Part shown: one piece after another, positions 1 to 8,628 of the stretch
Layout: each line of letters opens with the position of its first letter
Position numbering within the stretch: position 1 is the first letter of the stretch
DNA from: Streptomyces ardesiacus
GTDB taxonomy: Bacteria; Actinomycetota; Actinomycetes; Streptomycetales; Streptomycetaceae
Direction: 5' to 3'
Length of the DNA stretch: 64,000 bases
Assembly: GCF_003112575.1 (NCBI RefSeq)
Contig: NZ_BEWC01000002.1
Span: forward strand, 558,001 to 622,000
Notes under the pieces: model-generated
Seen by the model: the letters and a program-made list of their open reading frames with translations, nothing else
What the model was told of the DNA's origin: nothing
Database searches by the model: none
Program-made: the position numbers and the translations under genes

Positions 1-2
1 CC

Positions 3-275
3 GCGAACCAGTTCATCGGCAGCAAGTACGGCTACCGAGTGGCCGCCTCGGGCGGACACGGCATGCTCTTCCGCAACTGGATCATGCCGAAGTGGCTGGC
101 CGAGGTCCCGGAGGCCCGCAAGTACGTGGAAAGCAAGATCAAGGCCAAGGCCCCCGGCGCCAGGTTCTACGAAGGAAGTTCCGGTGCCCTCGTGCTCTAC
201 CTTCCGAAGGACTACAAGAGTGCGGACGCCGACCAGGACCCGGCGGAGTCCGAGTCCGAGTGGGAGCCGATCTAG
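3..275 (+). CDS. C-terminus of an unknown protein (5' end outside window)
   Basis: The reading frame is open from the left edge to the TAG stop, so this is only the last 90 or so residues of a longer gene. A GTG lies at position 39, but protein-like sequence (ANQFIGSKYGYR) precedes it in the same frame, so it is unlikely to be the true start. The visible part has a GSKYGYRV segment, an aromatic stretch (LFRNWIMPKW), a lysine-rich helix and an acidic tail rich in Asp, Glu and Ser. No membrane segment or catalytic motif is visible. I do not recognise the family, and the function cannot be stated from this fragment. Confidence 0.6.
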   Translation, partial: ANQFIGSKYGYRVAASGGHGMLFRNWIMPKWLAEVPEARKYVESKIKAKAPGARFYEGSSGALVLYLPKDYKSADADQDPAESESEWEPI

Positions 276-477
276 CGTCCCGGTCCGCGGCACCGCGCCC
301 TCCGCGTCCTGGCCCGCGTCAGCCCCGCGACATGCGGAGGCCCCTTGCCGTACGCGGTACGGGTGAACGGGCCGGTGGCCCGCCTCATGACGGGTGGTCC
401 GTCTTCTACGTTCGGTGACGGCATGCGCGGGCCACGGGGAGGGCCCTCGGGAGCAGGACCGGCGAAAGGCTCACCCG

Positions 478-1380
478 ATGTCGGGGCTGGAGAGCGCGGT
501 GGCGCGGACGGTGTCCTTCGGGCCGTCCGTCGGCTGCTGTCTGCTGGCGGCCTCGCTGGCCCTGCGCGCGCGGTGGGCCGGCGGACGGGTGCGGACGCGA
601 CTGCTGCTGCTCGCGGGCTCGGCGGTGGCCGGGGGCGCCTACCGGCTGCTGGCCGACGCGCTGTCGACGGACCCCTCGGCCGCCGGGCCTGACGGGCGAC
701 CGCTGCCGGGGCCGGTGGTGGCCGTCGGAGCGCCGCTGGCGGTCGGCCTGGCGGCGGCCGGTCTGGTTCTCGCGGCGGACGCCGGCGCCGGGCGTCCCGA
801 GTTGCTGCGGAGGGTGTGCGACGGGTTCGTCGCGGCGGGAGCCCTGTTCATGGCGGGGTGGGTCCTGCTGCGCGGGGCCGGCGGCGGCTGGCGGCTGGGG
901 GAGGGGATGGTGGGGTTCCTGTGGGCCGCCGAGCTGGTCTTCCTCAGCTTTCTGCTGGCCCTGTGCCGCCTCGTGCGCAGTGACCGGAGGGCCACCGTGT
1001 GGGCGGGGGCCGCCGGACTCTCCCTCATACTGCTCGGCGACACCATGCGGCTGTGGGCGGTCGGCCCGCACCGGCTCGGGGCGGACGCCGCCGAGGTGGT
1101 CGCCGGCTGCAAGACCGTGGGCCTGCTGGTGATCGCCGTCGGCCCGTGGCTGCCCGGCGGGGCCGGCGTCCTCGGGACCGCCCGGCCGACGCTGCGCTGG
1201 GGGATGGAGGGCGCCGCGGCGTTCGTTCCCCTGACGGTCTGCACGGTCATGGCACTGGGGCACGTCCTGACCCCCGACGCCCGGGACCCGGTACCGCTGC
1301 TGGTGGGCGGGACGGTGCTGCTGAGTCTGTGGGCGCGCCAGAAGTTCCTGCCGGGCGAGCCCGTGGAGAGAGGCGGCTGA
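478..1380 (+). CDS. Unknown multi-pass membrane protein, 300 aa
   Basis: Start chosen at ATG 478, about 7 nt after an AAAGG ribosome-binding sequence. The frame is open further upstream, but that part does not look like protein. The product is very hydrophobic, with about eight predicted membrane helices (for example residues 10-28, 38-55, 78-100 and 165-185) separated by short Arg- and Gly-rich loops. No enzymatic motif or transporter signature is visible. It has its own upstream gap of about 200 bp and is convergent with the chitinase gene, with a strong hairpin between them. The function is unknown. A membrane sensor-like or transporter-like role is possible, but nothing in the sequence decides. 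Confidence 0.75.
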   Translation: MSGLESAVARTVSFGPSVGCCLLAASLALRARWAGGRVRTRLLLLAGSAVAGGAYRLLADALSTDPSAAGPDGRPLPGPVVAVGAPLAVGLAAAGLVLAADAGAGRPELLRRVCDGFVAAGALFMAGWVLLRGAGGGWRLGEGMVGFLWAAELVFLSFLLALCRLVRSDRRATVWAGAAGLSLILLGDTMRLWAVGPHRLGADAAEVVAGCKTVGLLVIAVGPWLPGGAGVLGTARPTLRWGMEGAAAFVPLTVCTVMALGHVLTPDARDPVPLLVGGTVLLSLWARQKFLPGEPVERGG

Positions 1381-1440
1381 GCCTCGTGCGGCCGCCCTTC
1401 CCGCCGTCGCCGCGGTGGGGAAGGGACGGGCGCACGAGGC
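1381..1440. terminator. Bidirectional terminator hairpin between convergent genes
   Basis: A two-part perfect inverted repeat: outer arms GCCTCGTGCG (1381-1390) and CGCACGAGGC (1431-1440), inner arms CCCTTCCC (1395-1402) and GGGAAGGG (1418-1425). It fills the gap between the 478-1380 gene and the 3' end of the chitinase gene, as expected for a terminator shared by convergent transcripts. There is no long T-run, which is common in Streptomyces. Confidence 0.7.
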
Positions 1441-1452
1441 CCCGGGCCCCGG

Positions 1453-3165
1453 CTACGGCAGCGCGTGCACGTGGGCCCCCACCGCGCTAGACCACGCGTT
1501 GCCCGCCGTCGCGTCCCAGTTGGTGGACCAGGTCATCGCGCCCCGCAGGTCGGGGTACGTCTTCGACGGCTTGAAGGAACCGCAGTTGGTCGCCTTGGTG
1601 AGGCAGTCCAGCGCGGCGTTGACCACCGACGGGGCGACGTAGCCGCCGCCCGCCGCACGGGTCGAGGCCGGCAGGCCCAGGCCGACCTGGGACGGGGCGA
1701 GCCCGCCCTCGAGCTGGATGCAGGCCAGGGCGGTCAGGAAGTCGACCGTGCCCTGGGCGTACACCTTGCCGTCACAGCCCAGCATCGTGCCGCTGTTGTA
1801 GTACTGCATGTTGACGACCGTGAGGATGTCCTTCACGTTCAGCGCCGTCTGGAAGTAGCCGCCCTGCGTCGACTGCATGTCGATCGTCTGCGGGGCCATG
1901 GTCAGGATCATGCCCGGGCCCGCCTTCGCCGACAGGGCGCGCAGGGCCTGGGTCATGTAGGTCGGGTTGAGACCGTTCTCCAGGTCGATGTCGACGCCGT
2001 CGAAGCCGTACTCCTGCATGAGGGAGTACACGGAGTTGGCGAAGTTCGTCGCGGAGGCGGCGCTGTTCACCGAGACGGTGCCCTTCTCGCCGCCCACCGA
2101 GATGATGACCTTCTTGCCCGCGGCCCGCTTGGCCCGCACGTCCGCCTTGAACTGGTCGACCGTGTAGCCGCCGAGCCCGGCCGAGTCGAGGTTGAAGGTC
2201 ACCGCGCCCGGCGTCGTGGTCGCGTCGGCGAAGGAGACCGCGATGATGTCGTACGCGGAGGGCACGTCGGAGATCTTCTGGACGGTCGCCCCGTTGTTGA
2301 AGTTCTGCCAGTAGCCGGTCACCGCGTGCTTGGGCAGGGTGCCGCTGCCTCCGCCGTCGTCCGGCGCCGTGGTGCGGGCCGTGACCGCCGCCGACTTCGC
2401 CGACTCACCGGCCGCGTTCACGGCCGTGACCTGGAAGGAGTACGACGTCGAGGCCGCCAGGCCGGTCACCGTCGCCGAGGTGCCGGTCACCGCGGTCACC
2501 TTGGTGCCGTCGCGGTAGACGTGGTAACCGGTGGCGCCCGAGACCGTGTTCCAGGTGAGGGAGGCCGAGTTCGGCGTCGTGCCCGAGACGCTCAGGCCGG
2601 CCGGGGTCGCGGGGGCCGTGGGGTCGGGGTTGCCGCCGTCGCCGCCACCGCCGTCGGGGCCGAAGACGGACAGGTCGTCGACGTAGTACGCCGCCTGCCC
2701 GTACCAGCCGTGCGTGTACACCGTCACCGAGGTCGTCGAGGAGCCGGTGCTGAAGGTGGTCTTGAGCTGCTTCCAGGAGGCCGAGTCCGGCGTCCAGGTC
2801 GACACGTCGGTCGTGCCGGTGCCCGTCACGCCCAGGTAGGAGTAGCCGCCCTGCACCCACGCGCTCAGCGTGTAGGTCGAGTTGGGCTTCACCGCGACAC
2901 TCTGGGAGCAGCGGGCGGTGTCCTGCCCCGCCGGGGTGGCCTTCAGGGCCGCCGAGCCCGCGTGCACCGGGGAGGCGACGGTGGCGCCGCTGTTCGCGGA
3001 ACAGGTCCAGTTGCTCAGACCGGACTCGAAACCGGCGTTCTTGGCGTTGTTGACGTCGGCGGCCGATGCCGGGCCGACCGCCGTGAACGCGAGCGCCAGT
3101 GCGGCGGTGACGGCGCCCGAGAAGGTGCCGAGACGTCTGCCGCGCCGTCTGCGTACGGGGTCCAC
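1453..3165 (-). CDS. Secreted family 18 chitinase with carbohydrate-binding and FnIII domains
   Basis: An endo-acting glycoside hydrolase that cuts beta-1,4-GlcNAc links in chitin outside the cell. Residues 1-35 form a signal peptide (Arg-rich start, hydrophobic core, PASA cleavage site). Residues 40-170 look like a carbohydrate-binding module (NAGFESGLSNW start), followed by a Gly/Asp linker, a fibronectin type III domain at about 186-266, a Gly linker and a GH18 barrel from about 278 to the end. The catalytic motif DGVDIDLE lies at residues 389-396, with E396 the expected proton donor. This layout resembles S. coelicolor chitinase A as I remember it. A DasR-like palindrome lies 63 bp upstream of the start, fitting GlcNAc-dependent control. 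The gene is complete with no disruptions. Confidence 0.95.
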   Translation of the reverse strand: MDPVRRRRGRRLGTFSGAVTAALALAFTAVGPASAADVNNAKNAGFESGLSNWTCSANSGATVASPVHAGSAALKATPAGQDTARCSQSVAVKPNSTYTLSAWVQGGYSYLGVTGTGTTDVSTWTPDSASWKQLKTTFSTGSSTTSVTVYTHGWYGQAAYYVDDLSVFGPDGGGGDGGNPDPTAPATPAGLSVSGTTPNSASLTWNTVSGATGYHVYRDGTKVTAVTGTSATVTGLAASTSYSFQVTAVNAAGESAKSAAVTARTTAPDDGGGSGTLPKHAVTGYWQNFNNGATVQKISDVPSAYDIIAVSFADATTTPGAVTFNLDSAGLGGYTVDQFKADVRAKRAAGKKVIISVGGEKGTVSVNSAASATNFANSVYSLMQEYGFDGVDIDLENGLNPTYMTQALRALSAKAGPGMILTMAPQTIDMQSTQGGYFQTALNVKDILTVVNMQYYNSGTMLGCDGKVYAQGTVDFLTALACIQLEGGLAPSQVGLGLPASTRAAGGGYVAPSVVNAALDCLTKATNCGSFKPSKTYPDLRGAMTWSTNWDATAGNAWSSAVGAHVHALP

Positions 3166-3491
3166 TGCTGCCTCCGGTGGGGAAGTGGGGCGGGATGGGG
3201 GACGGTGGCCACCGCTGAACTACAAGGTGGTCCAGACCAATTGAAGGTGTCAAGAGGTAGGTACGGACCAAGTTCGCGGCCCGCTCGTGGTGAGCGAGGT
3301 GTCCTCGAAAATGCTCAACCTGTCCTGTTTTGGCGCACCTTGTGCAACACAAGTTGTTCCAGAGCTGTAGAAACGCTGTTCTCCGGTCACAGACGCGTGG
3401 ATACAGTGCTCACGTAGTCACGCAGTGAAGTCATCCGGGGTGCCGGAGCAACGCCGGCGGACCGACGGGCATGGGAGACGGGGAGCCGCGC
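3166..3491. other. Divergent intergenic region, chitinase / pilus locus
   Basis: No gene is seen here. The half nearer the chitinase holds the DasR-like site. A second inverted repeat, CTTGTG-CAA-CACAAG (3339-3353), lies about 140 bp upstream of the 3492 gene and could be an operator or small hairpin. Base composition is less GC-rich than in the flanking genes, as expected for a promoter region. Confidence 0.5.
3226..3241 (-). promoter_or_regulatory. DasR-responsive element (dre) upstream of chitinase
   Basis: The core TGGTCCAGACCA (3228-3239) matches the known dre consensus TGGTCTAGACCA at 11 of 12 positions. The flanking bases (GG and AT) are weaker matches. It lies 63 bp upstream of the chitinase start. 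On the minus strand a TTGACA-like hexamer (3253-3248) sits just upstream of it, so bound DasR could block RNA polymerase. DasR is the GntR-family repressor of GlcNAc and chitin use in Streptomyces. Its action here is inferred from the site match. Confidence 0.75.
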
Positions 3492-4430
3492 GTGCCAACT
3501 GCCATCGCCGTGACCAGTGCCGACCTGGCACTGCCGCCGCAGGACGAACGGACGCTGCCCGCGGCCGTGCTCCAGGACGTCGACCGGCGCCCCCTGGACC
3601 AGGTGCTGGCCGAGCTCCAGGCCCTGGCCGACCAGTGCGGCCACGTGATCGTGGTGTGCTCCCAGGCCGTCCCGGCGGGCGTCGAGCGGCGCCTGCACAC
3701 CGTCCGCGCCCTCCTGGAGACCGATCGCATCGCCCTGTTCCGGCCGCCCCTGCCACCGCTCGGCATCGCCGTGCTGGCCCGCCAGCTGCGCCAACTGGCC
3801 TCCTGCGACCTCGGCCCCGGCGTCCTCGCCTCCGCCGGCCGCCTGCTCACCCACTACATCCACGCCGGTGCCCTGCTCGGCTCCGTCACCCGGCTCGACC
3901 GCGTGCCGGTGGACCTCAAGGCGCACGCGAGGTCCTGGGTGCCCGGCAGCCAGTTCGGCGTCGTGGCCCACCCCGAGCCGCAACTGGTGCGCATCGGCCC
4001 CGAAGCCGCCCTGACCGGACCGGAGTTCGGCACCTCGCTGCTGGTCGCCAAGGGGCAGCTCCCGTCCGACTGGGTCACCGGCACCCTCGCCCCGTCCTGG
4101 CGGGTGCAGGCGCTGCGTGAGACGCCGCTGCCCGCGGAGTCCCCGGACTGGTGGGGGACGGGGCGGCTGACCGAGTTCTGCGCCTACCTCCCCGACCTCT
4201 CGGTCCTCTACCAACTGGTCACGTCGGTACGGCAGAGCGCCTGCCACTGGTGCGGCCTCGACGTCATCGGCGACCGCTGCGTGTTCTGCTCCGCGACACC
4301 ACCGCTCTACGACGACCACGGCGGCGACGCCTCGGGCGGCCCCGCCGGCGGCGGCCGGGACCGCGCGCTGGACCACCGCCGTGACCCCGCCCTGGGCCGC
4401 CGGCGTGAGAGACGCGCCCTGACGGGGTAG
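3492..4430 (+). CDS. Unknown zinc-ribbon protein at the head of the Tad pilus locus
   Basis: Start chosen at GTG 3492 because GGAG lies 6 nt upstream. An in-frame ATG at 3471 (7 codons earlier) has a poorer ribosome site. Most of the 312-residue product is a soluble alpha/beta-like protein with no catalytic motif that I recognise. Near residues 259-273 it carries CHWC...CVFC, two CxxC pairs 9 residues apart, which suggests a zinc ribbon. A charged, Gly-rich tail follows. It precedes cpaB by 72 bp and points the same way as the pilus genes, so it may be co-transcribed or regulate or assist the pilus. That is inference from position only. Confidence 0.75.
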   Translation: MPTAIAVTSADLALPPQDERTLPAAVLQDVDRRPLDQVLAELQALADQCGHVIVVCSQAVPAGVERRLHTVRALLETDRIALFRPPLPPLGIAVLARQLRQLASCDLGPGVLASAGRLLTHYIHAGALLGSVTRLDRVPVDLKAHARSWVPGSQFGVVAHPEPQLVRIGPEAALTGPEFGTSLLVAKGQLPSDWVTGTLAPSWRVQALRETPLPAESPDWWGTGRLTEFCAYLPDLSVLYQLVTSVRQSACHWCGLDVIGDRCVFCSATPPLYDDHGGDASGGPAGGGRDRALDHRRDPALGRRRERRALTG

Positions 4431-4502
4431 GCCGCTACCGCCCCCGCCCGCCAGCCCCCGTCCGCCCGGACGTCCGACCACCCCAATGAGGTTGCACGGC
4501 CC

Positions 4503-5210
4503 ATGAACTCCCGTCAGCGCCGCGGCATCGTCCTGCTGATCCTGTCGGTCCTCTGCGCCCTCGGCGCGTTCGCCGGCGTGCTGTCCGTCGTCAACGACGT
4601 GAAGTCCAAGGTCGGCCCCGAGGTGACCGCGTACCGGCTGAAGTCCGACATCGAGCCCTACACGGAGCTCGGGGCCGCGCAGTTCGAGAAGATAGAGATG
4701 CCCGAGCGCTGGCTGTCCGACAACGCCGTCACCGACCTGTCCCAGGTCCGCGGCAAGACGGCCGTGACCAGGCTGAAGGCGGGGTCGCTGCTCCAGACCG
4801 ACATGATCGTCGACACGCCCGCGCTGCGGCCCGGGCAGCAGGAGGTCGCCATCATGATCGACGCGGCGACCGGCGTCGCCGGGAAGATCACCCCGGGTGC
4901 CACCGTCAACGTGTACGCCACCTTCGAGGGACAGCGCGAGAGCGACCCCGACCAGTCCAAGATCGTCGTGACCAACGCCAAGGTCATCGACGTGGGTGAA
5001 CTCACCTCGCTGGAGCCCGAGGCGGACAGCCGCGACCGCCGGAGCACCGACGCCGTCCCCATCACCTTCGCCCTGTCCACCATCGACGCCCAACGCCTCA
5101 CCTACGCCGAGTCGTTCGCGCGGCGCGTCCGGCTCGCGCTGGTGGCCCCCGGCGGCGACACCACGGTCCCGGACAAGGACCGGACGTACGAACTCGCGAA
5201 GGACAAGTGA
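4503..5210 (+). CDS. CpaB/RcpC-type Flp pilus assembly protein (SAF domain)
   Basis: An envelope protein of Tad/Flp pilus systems. In Gram-negative relatives CpaB works with the secretin. Streptomyces has no outer membrane, so its role there is less clear. The 235-residue product has a membrane anchor at about residues 9-28, an extracytoplasmic SAF-like domain (about 40-100, 'SDIEPYTELGAAQF') and a second beta-rich part containing GKITPGATVNVYATF. Length and order fit the family. The cpaE gene follows 7 bp downstream, so the two are almost certainly in one operon. Confidence 0.85.
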   Translation: MNSRQRRGIVLLILSVLCALGAFAGVLSVVNDVKSKVGPEVTAYRLKSDIEPYTELGAAQFEKIEMPERWLSDNAVTDLSQVRGKTAVTRLKAGSLLQTDMIVDTPALRPGQQEVAIMIDAATGVAGKITPGATVNVYATFEGQRESDPDQSKIVVTNAKVIDVGELTSLEPEADSRDRRSTDAVPITFALSTIDAQRLTYAESFARRVRLALVAPGGDTTVPDKDRTYELAKDK

Positions 5211-5217
5211 GAGCCGC

Positions 5218-6501
5218 ATGGCCACGAGGATCCTCCCGGCAGTCGGCGACCCGGACGCCGTACGGTCCCTCACGTCGCTGCTCGGCCAGCTCCCGGACGC
5301 CGAACCGGTCACGCCGGTCGCCGACTCCACCCAGCTCGTCGACACCCTCGCCCGCCTCGCCGCCGAGTCGGTCGACGAACTGCCCGAGGTCGTGATCGTC
5401 CACGAGCGCATCGGTCCGGTCCCGGCCCTGGAGCTGATCCGCGAGGTCGCCCTGCGCTTCCCGGCCGTCGGCGTCATCCTCGTCACCTCCGACCCCGGCC
5501 CCGGCCTCTTCCAGGCCGCCATGGACTACGGCGCCCGCGGCCTGGTCGCCCTCCCGCTCGGCTACGAGGAACTCGCCAGCCGCGTCCAGGCGGTCGCCCA
5601 GTGGTCGGCGGGCGTACGCCGGCACCTGGGCAGCGCCGTCGACGTGTTCACCGGAACCGGCGGCACCGTCGTCACCGTCAGCGGCGCCAAGGGCGGGGTG
5701 GGCACCACGCTCACCGCCATCCAACTGGCCCTGGCCGCACGGGCGTCGGGCCGCTCCACCGCCCTGCTCGACATGGACCTCCAGAGCGGCGACGTCGCCT
5801 CCTACCTGGACGTCCGGTTCCGCCGGTCCGTGGCCGACCTGGCCGCCATCACCGACCTCTCCCCGCGCGTCCTGGCCGACGCCGTCTTCCGCCACGACAG
5901 CGGCCTCGCGCTGCTGCTCGCCCCCGGCGAGGGCGAACGCGGCGAGGAGGTCACCGACCGCGCCGCCCGCCAGGTCGTGGGCGCCCTGCGCTCCCGCTAC
6001 GAGGTCCTCGTCGTCGACTGCGGCGCCCAGCTCGGCGCCGCCGGCGCCGCCGCCGTGGAGACGGCCGACACGGCACTGCTGGTCACCACCCCGGACGTGC
6101 TCGCCGTACGGGGGGCCAAGCGGGCGGTGCGGATGTGGGACCGGCTGCAGATCCGCAAGGCGGAGGAGACCACCGTGGTCGTCAACCGGCACACCCGGGG
6201 CACGGAGATCCAGCCCCCGCTGATCCAGAGGATCACCGGCACGGCGATCGCCGCCACCACGGTCCCGGCCAACTACAAGGAACTCCAGGGCGCCGTGGAC
6301 GCGGGCCGCGTGCACGAACTGGACGCCAGGAGCACCGTGAAGCAGGCCCTGTGGGCGCTCGCGGGCGAACTGGGCCTGGCCGGCGTGCCCGAGGGGGGCC
6401 GCAAGGGCCACGGGCGCCTGCGCGGGGACCGGGGTGCCCGGGGCGACCGCGGTGCCCGGGGCACGGCCGGCTTCCGGCGGCGGAAGGACGGTGCGGGGTG
6501 A
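5218..6501 (+). CDS. CpaE/TadZ-like pilus assembly ATPase (ParA/MinD family)
   Basis: Cytoplasmic protein expected to place the Tad pilus machine. Start is ATG 5218, 7 bp after cpaB. A longer open frame upstream overlaps cpaB and is rejected. Residues 1-130 look like a degenerate receiver domain. From about 145 a MinD/ParA-type P-loop domain begins, with the deviant Walker A motif KGGVGTT at about residues 157-163, followed by DMDLQSGD (switch region) and a Walker-B-like VLVVDCGAQ. The C-terminus is rich in Gly and Arg (repeated RGDRGAR). The TGA stop overlaps the GTG start of the next gene, indicating translational coupling. Confidence 0.88.
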   Translation: MATRILPAVGDPDAVRSLTSLLGQLPDAEPVTPVADSTQLVDTLARLAAESVDELPEVVIVHERIGPVPALELIREVALRFPAVGVILVTSDPGPGLFQAAMDYGARGLVALPLGYEELASRVQAVAQWSAGVRRHLGSAVDVFTGTGGTVVTVSGAKGGVGTTLTAIQLALAARASGRSTALLDMDLQSGDVASYLDVRFRRSVADLAAITDLSPRVLADAVFRHDSGLALLLAPGEGERGEEVTDRAARQVVGALRSRYEVLVVDCGAQLGAAGAAAVETADTALLVTTPDVLAVRGAKRAVRMWDRLQIRKAEETTVVVNRHTRGTEIQPPLIQRITGTAIAATTVPANYKELQGAVDAGRVHELDARSTVKQALWALAGELGLAGVPEGGRKGHGRLRGDRGARGDRGARGTAGFRRRKDGAG

Positions 6502-6899
6502 GCGCGTTAGGCGGCCGGGCACCGGCCCGGGACCGGGAGAGCGGCCAGGTCACCGTCGAGTTCCTCGGCATGACCCCGGTGATCGTCGCGACGCTGGTGG
6601 TGCTGTGGCAACTCGTGCTCGTGGGATACACGTACACGCTCGCGGGGAATGCTGCCGACGAAGCGGTACGGGCGGCGACGGCCGCGGAGCGCGGGGCGCG
6701 GCAGGGGGCCTGCCGGGAGGCGGGCCTGGACAAGCTCCCGGGCTCCTGGGAGGGAGGCGCCGAGGTGAACTGCGGCAGCGCGGGCGGGTACGTCACCGCC
6801 GACGTGCGCATCAAGGTCCCCCTCCTGTTCCCGGGCACCCTCAGCGTCCCGTTCACCGTGCACGGCCACGCGGGGGCCGTGGAAGAGGAGGACGACTGA
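6498..6899 (+). CDS. TadE-like pseudopilin with an N-terminal TTA codon
   Basis: A small membrane-anchored pseudopilin of the Tad system, 133 aa. The GTG start overlaps the cpaE stop (GTGA). Residues 16-45 carry the TadE hallmark: a charged ESGQVTVEF motif followed by a hydrophobic helix. Two Cys residues in the secreted part could pair. The fourth codon is TTA (6507-6509), the rare leucine codon read in Streptomyces by the developmentally controlled bldA tRNA, so translation of this gene, and perhaps coupled genes, may depend on bldA. The next gene starts 1 bp after the stop. Confidence 0.85.
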   Translation: MSALGGRAPARDRESGQVTVEFLGMTPVIVATLVVLWQLVLVGYTYTLAGNAADEAVRAATAAERGARQGACREAGLDKLPGSWEGGAEVNCGSAGGYVTADVRIKVPLLFPGTLSVPFTVHGHAGAVEEEDD

Positions 6900-6900
6900 G

Positions 6901-7263
6901 ATGCCGTACACCCGCGGGGGGCGCGCCCGGGACCGGGGCCAGGCGGCCATCGAGTACCTCGGCTTCCTCCCGATCCTGGTCCTCGTCGGCATGGCCGTCG
7001 TCCAGCTCGGCCTCATCGCCTACACCGCCCAGCAGGCCGGCACCGCGGCCCGGGCGGGAGCGCGCAGCGCCTCGCTCCGGGAGAGCGCCGACGCGGCGTG
7101 CGCGGCGGCCGTCAGCGGCCGGCTGGCCGGCGGCACGCACTGCACGCCGTCGTACGGCGGGGACGAGGTGACGGTCGTCGCCACCGTCGACATCCCGTCG
7201 ATCGTGCCGGGCTGGGACTTCGACCCGGCCCGCAAGTCCGCCACCATGCCGCTGGACCACTGA
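6901..7263 (+). CDS. Second TadE/TadG-like pseudopilin
   Basis: A 120-residue minor pilin-like protein. Residues 12-45 have the same plan as the preceding gene: RDRGQAAIEYLGF followed by one hydrophobic helix (about 22-42). The secreted remainder has two Cys residues and ends near IVPGWDFDPARK. The start directly follows the previous stop, and cpaF begins 18 bp downstream. The GQAAIEYLG sequence also resembles Flp pilins, but the length and extracytoplasmic domain fit TadE/TadG better. Confidence 0.85.
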   Translation: MPYTRGGRARDRGQAAIEYLGFLPILVLVGMAVVQLGLIAYTAQQAGTAARAGARSASLRESADAACAAAVSGRLAGGTHCTPSYGGDEVTVVATVDIPSIVPGWDFDPARKSATMPLDH

Positions 7264-7281
7264 CCGAGGAGCCGAGGACGC

Positions 7282-8619
7282 ATGAGCCTGCGCGCACGCA
7301 TCCACTCGCCCGAGGAGCACGGCAGCCGGGGCGAGGACGGACACCTGGTCGCCTCCTACCGGGCCAAACTCCTGGAGGAGATCGACCTCGCCGAGATGGG
7401 CGCGCTCGCGACGGCCGAGCGCCGGGCCCGCCTGGAGCGCGTCCTCGGGCACATCATCAGCCGCGAGGGCCCGGTCCTGTCGACCGTCGAACGCTCCCAG
7501 CTGATCCGCCGGGTCGTCGACGAGGCGCTCGGCCTCGGCATCCTCGAACCCCTCCTCGAAGACGCGTCGATCACGGAGATCATGGTCAACGGACCCGACG
7601 CCATCTTCGTGGAACGCGCGGGCCGCGTCGAGCAGTTGCCGCTCCGCTTCGCCTCCCACGACCAACTGATGCAGACCATCGAACGCATCGTCTCCACGGT
7701 CAACCGCCGCGTGGACGAGTCGAACCCGATGGTCGACGCCCGCCTGCCCTCCGGCGAGCGCGTGAACGTCATCATCCCCCCGCTCTCCCTGACCGGAGCC
7801 ACCCTCACCATCCGCCGCTTCCCGCGCTCCTTCACCCTCCAGGAGCTGATCGGCCTCGGCTCGCTCGACGAGAACATGCTCTACCTGCTGGCCGGCCTGG
7901 TGCAGGCCCGCTTCAACATCATCGTCTCGGGCGCGACGGGCACCGGCAAGACCACGCTGCTCAACGCCCTCTCCGGTCTGATCCCCGAGTCCGACCGCAT
8001 CATTACCATCGAGGACTCGGCCGAACTCCAGCTCCAGCAGTCCCACGTCATCCGCCTGGAGTCCCGCCCCCCGAACGTCGAGGGCCAGGGCCGGATCACC
8101 ATCCGCGACCTGGTCCGCAACTCGCTGCGCATGCGCCCCGACCGCATCGTCGTCGGCGAGGTGCGCGGCGGCGAGTCGCTGGACATGCTCCAGGCCATGT
8201 CCACGGGCCACGACGGCTCGCTGGCCACCGTCCACGCCAACAGCGCCGAGGACGCGCTGATGCGCCTGCAGACCCTGGCGTCGATGTCGGACGTGGAGAT
8301 CCCCTTCGTCGCCCTGCACGACCAGATCAACAGCTCCGTCGACGTCATCATCCAGCTCACCCGCTTCGCCGACGGCGCCCGCCGCATCACCGAGATCGCC
8401 CTGCTGGCCAGCCACGGCGGCGAGCCGTACCGCCTGGCCACCGTCGCCCGTTTCAACGCCCGCCCGATGGGCGCCGACGGCCGTGTCGTCGGCGCGTACG
8501 AATACCACCCCCTCCCGCAGCGCACCGCCGAGCGCCTCTACATGGCGGGCCAGCCCATCCCGCAGGCCTTCGGCGTGGCCCACGCACCGGACCAGCTCAC
8601 CACCCGAGAAGCCAGGTAG
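7282..8619 (+). CDS. CpaF/TadA secretion ATPase of the Tad pilus
   Basis: The hexameric motor ATPase that powers Flp pilus assembly, on the cytoplasmic side of the membrane. The 445-residue length is typical. Residues 30-180 are the N-terminal domain (SITEIMVNGPDAIFVER is characteristic). The Walker A motif GATGTGKTT is at about 217-225, followed by the Asp box (ITIEDSAELQL), a Walker B region (RIVVGEVRGGE) and the His box (GHDGSLATVHANS). All key residues of a GspE/VirB11-type ATPase are present. It lies between the pseudopilin genes and tadB/tadC in the standard order. Confidence 0.95.
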   Translation: MSLRARIHSPEEHGSRGEDGHLVASYRAKLLEEIDLAEMGALATAERRARLERVLGHIISREGPVLSTVERSQLIRRVVDEALGLGILEPLLEDASITEIMVNGPDAIFVERAGRVEQLPLRFASHDQLMQTIERIVSTVNRRVDESNPMVDARLPSGERVNVIIPPLSLTGATLTIRRFPRSFTLQELIGLGSLDENMLYLLAGLVQARFNIIVSGATGTGKTTLLNALSGLIPESDRIITIEDSAELQLQQSHVIRLESRPPNVEGQGRITIRDLVRNSLRMRPDRIVVGEVRGGESLDMLQAMSTGHDGSLATVHANSAEDALMRLQTLASMSDVEIPFVALHDQINSSVDVIIQLTRFADGARRITEIALLASHGGEPYRLATVARFNARPMGADGRVVGAYEYHPLPQRTAERLYMAGQPIPQAFGVAHAPDQLTTREAR

Positions 8620-8628
8620 GACCGCCCG

